DNA of 6,846 nt from Alphaproteobacteria bacterium (GTDB taxonomy: Bacteria > Pseudomonadota > Alphaproteobacteria > Rhodobacterales > Rhodobacteraceae): the NCBI GenBank assembly GCA_003694465.1, contig RFKM01000131.1, positions 1-6,846 on the forward strand, written 5' to 3'. Positions 6,278-6,846 of this stretch are shown one piece after another. The notes beneath the pieces were generated by a model that saw only the letters and a list, made by a program, of their open reading frames with translations, ran no database searches and was not told the origin of the DNA. Numbering within the stretch: position 1 is the first letter of the stretch; each line of letters opens with the position of its first letter. The position numbers were made by a program, and so were the translations under genes.

Positions 6278-6846
6278 AGATGAGCTTGCCCATGGCGACG
6301 GCGGTGTCGGCCATGCGGTTGGAGAAGCCCCATTCGTTGTCATACCAGGAGAGGATGCGGACGAAGTTTCCGTCCATGACCTTGGTCTGGTCCATGTGGA
6401 AGGTCGAGGAATGGGGGTCGTGGTTGAAGTCGTGGCTGACGAGCTTCTCGTCGGTATAGCCGAGGATGCCCTTCATCGGGCCGTCGGCGGCGGCGCGGAT
6501 GGCCTCGTTGATCTCTTCGACCGAGGTGGCGCGGCTGGCCTCGAAGGTCAGGTCGACCACCGAGACGTTGGGCGTCGGCACCCGGATCGCCACGCCGTCG
6601 AGCTTGCCGTTGAGCTCGGGCAGGACGAGCCCCACGGCCCGGGCGGCGCCGGTCGAGGTCGGGATCATGCTCATCGCCGCGGCGCGGGCGCGGTAGAGAT
6701 CCTTGTGCATCGTGTCGAGCGTCGGCTGGTCGCCGGTGTAGGAGTGGATCGTGGTCATGAAACCGCGGGTGATGCCGACGGTATCGTGCAGAACCTTGGC
6801 CACCGGGCTCAGGCAGTTGGTGGTGCAGGAGGCGTTGGAGACGACG
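6276..6846 (-). CDS. cbbG: Type I glyceraldehyde-3-phosphate dehydrogenase (partial, C-terminal part)
   Basis: The last 189 codons are present; the N-terminal NAD(P)-binding domain lies beyond 6846. The enzyme reduces 1,3-bisphosphoglycerate to glyceraldehyde 3-phosphate in the cycle. The visible part opens with [14 protein letters not shown], containing the catalytic cysteine (Cys7 of the fragment). It continues with the catalytic histidine in [10 protein letters not shown], then [32 protein letters not shown] and the C-terminal [13 protein letters not shown]. An internal GTG at 6803 is not a start, because the frame runs through the active-site cysteine to the window edge. Cofactor preference cannot be read without the N-terminus. 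The symbol cbbG rests on its place ahead of cbbA and cbbM; gap is equally valid. Confidence 0.96.
   Translation of the reverse strand, partial: VVSNASCTTNCLSPVAKVLHDTVGITRGFMTTIHSYTGDQPTLDTMHKDLYRARAAAMSMIPTSTGAARAVGLVLPELNGKLDGVAIRVPTPNVSVVDLTFEASRATSVEEINEAIRAAADGPMKGILGYTDEKLVSHDFNHDPHSSTFHMDQTKVMDGNFVRILSWYDNEWGFSNRMADTAVAMGKLI

Overview
The window is high-GC DNA, roughly 65% by eye. It carries the distal end of a Calvin-Benson-Bassham (cbb) operon built around a form II RuBisCO. Gene content and protein sequence suggest an alphaproteobacterium, probably a Rhodobacterales purple non-sulfur or chemolithoautotrophic relative such as Rhodobacter or Rhodovulum. The RuBisCO keeps the same residue numbering as the Rhodospirillum rubrum enzyme at every active-site position I checked. 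The arrangement resembles the cbbII operons of purple bacteria (cbbFPTGAM, with cbbE, cbbZ and cbbY described downstream in some species). That comparison is from memory, not from a search.

Layout: all cbb genes are on the minus strand and so read from right to left. The order is the 3' half of gap (cbbG, cut by the window edge at 6846), fba (cbbA, 5214-6263), cbbM (3743-5128), rpe (cbbE, 2981-3682), a thioredoxin-like/redoxin gene (2393-2950), phosphoglycolate phosphatase (cbbZ/gph, 1737-2396) and the CbbY-type sugar-bisphosphate phosphatase (1042-1740). A lytic murein transglycosylase gene of the MltB type enters from the left edge on the plus strand (1-1080). It converges on cbbY, and the two 3' ends overlap by 39 bp.

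Spacing is graded. gap-fba is 12 bp apart, with the Shine-Dalgarno sequence overlapping the gap stop. fba-cbbM is 85 bp and contains a strong GC-rich hairpin. cbbM-cbbE is 60 bp, with a perfect 9-bp hairpin six bases after the cbbM stop. cbbE-redoxin is 30 bp. Redoxin-cbbZ and cbbZ-cbbY are each fused by a 4-bp ATGA stop/start overlap. RuBisCO is therefore the only gene bracketed by RNA hairpins, which suggests its message is handled differently from its neighbours.

Functionally, Gap and Fba run the reduction and condensation steps, CbbM fixes CO2, and Rpe returns pentose phosphate to ribulose 5-phosphate. CbbZ removes 2-phosphoglycolate from the oxygenase reaction. CbbY would destroy xylulose 1,5-bisphosphate, a RuBisCO misfire inhibitor. 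The redoxin has no established role in the cycle and is the least explained gene here. I saw no RNA genes, mobile elements, CRISPR arrays or clear promoters. No stretch longer than 85 bases lacks a gene. I found no convincing entirely new system; the points worth checking are the embedded redoxin, the paired hairpins around cbbM, and the CbbY/form II pairing.
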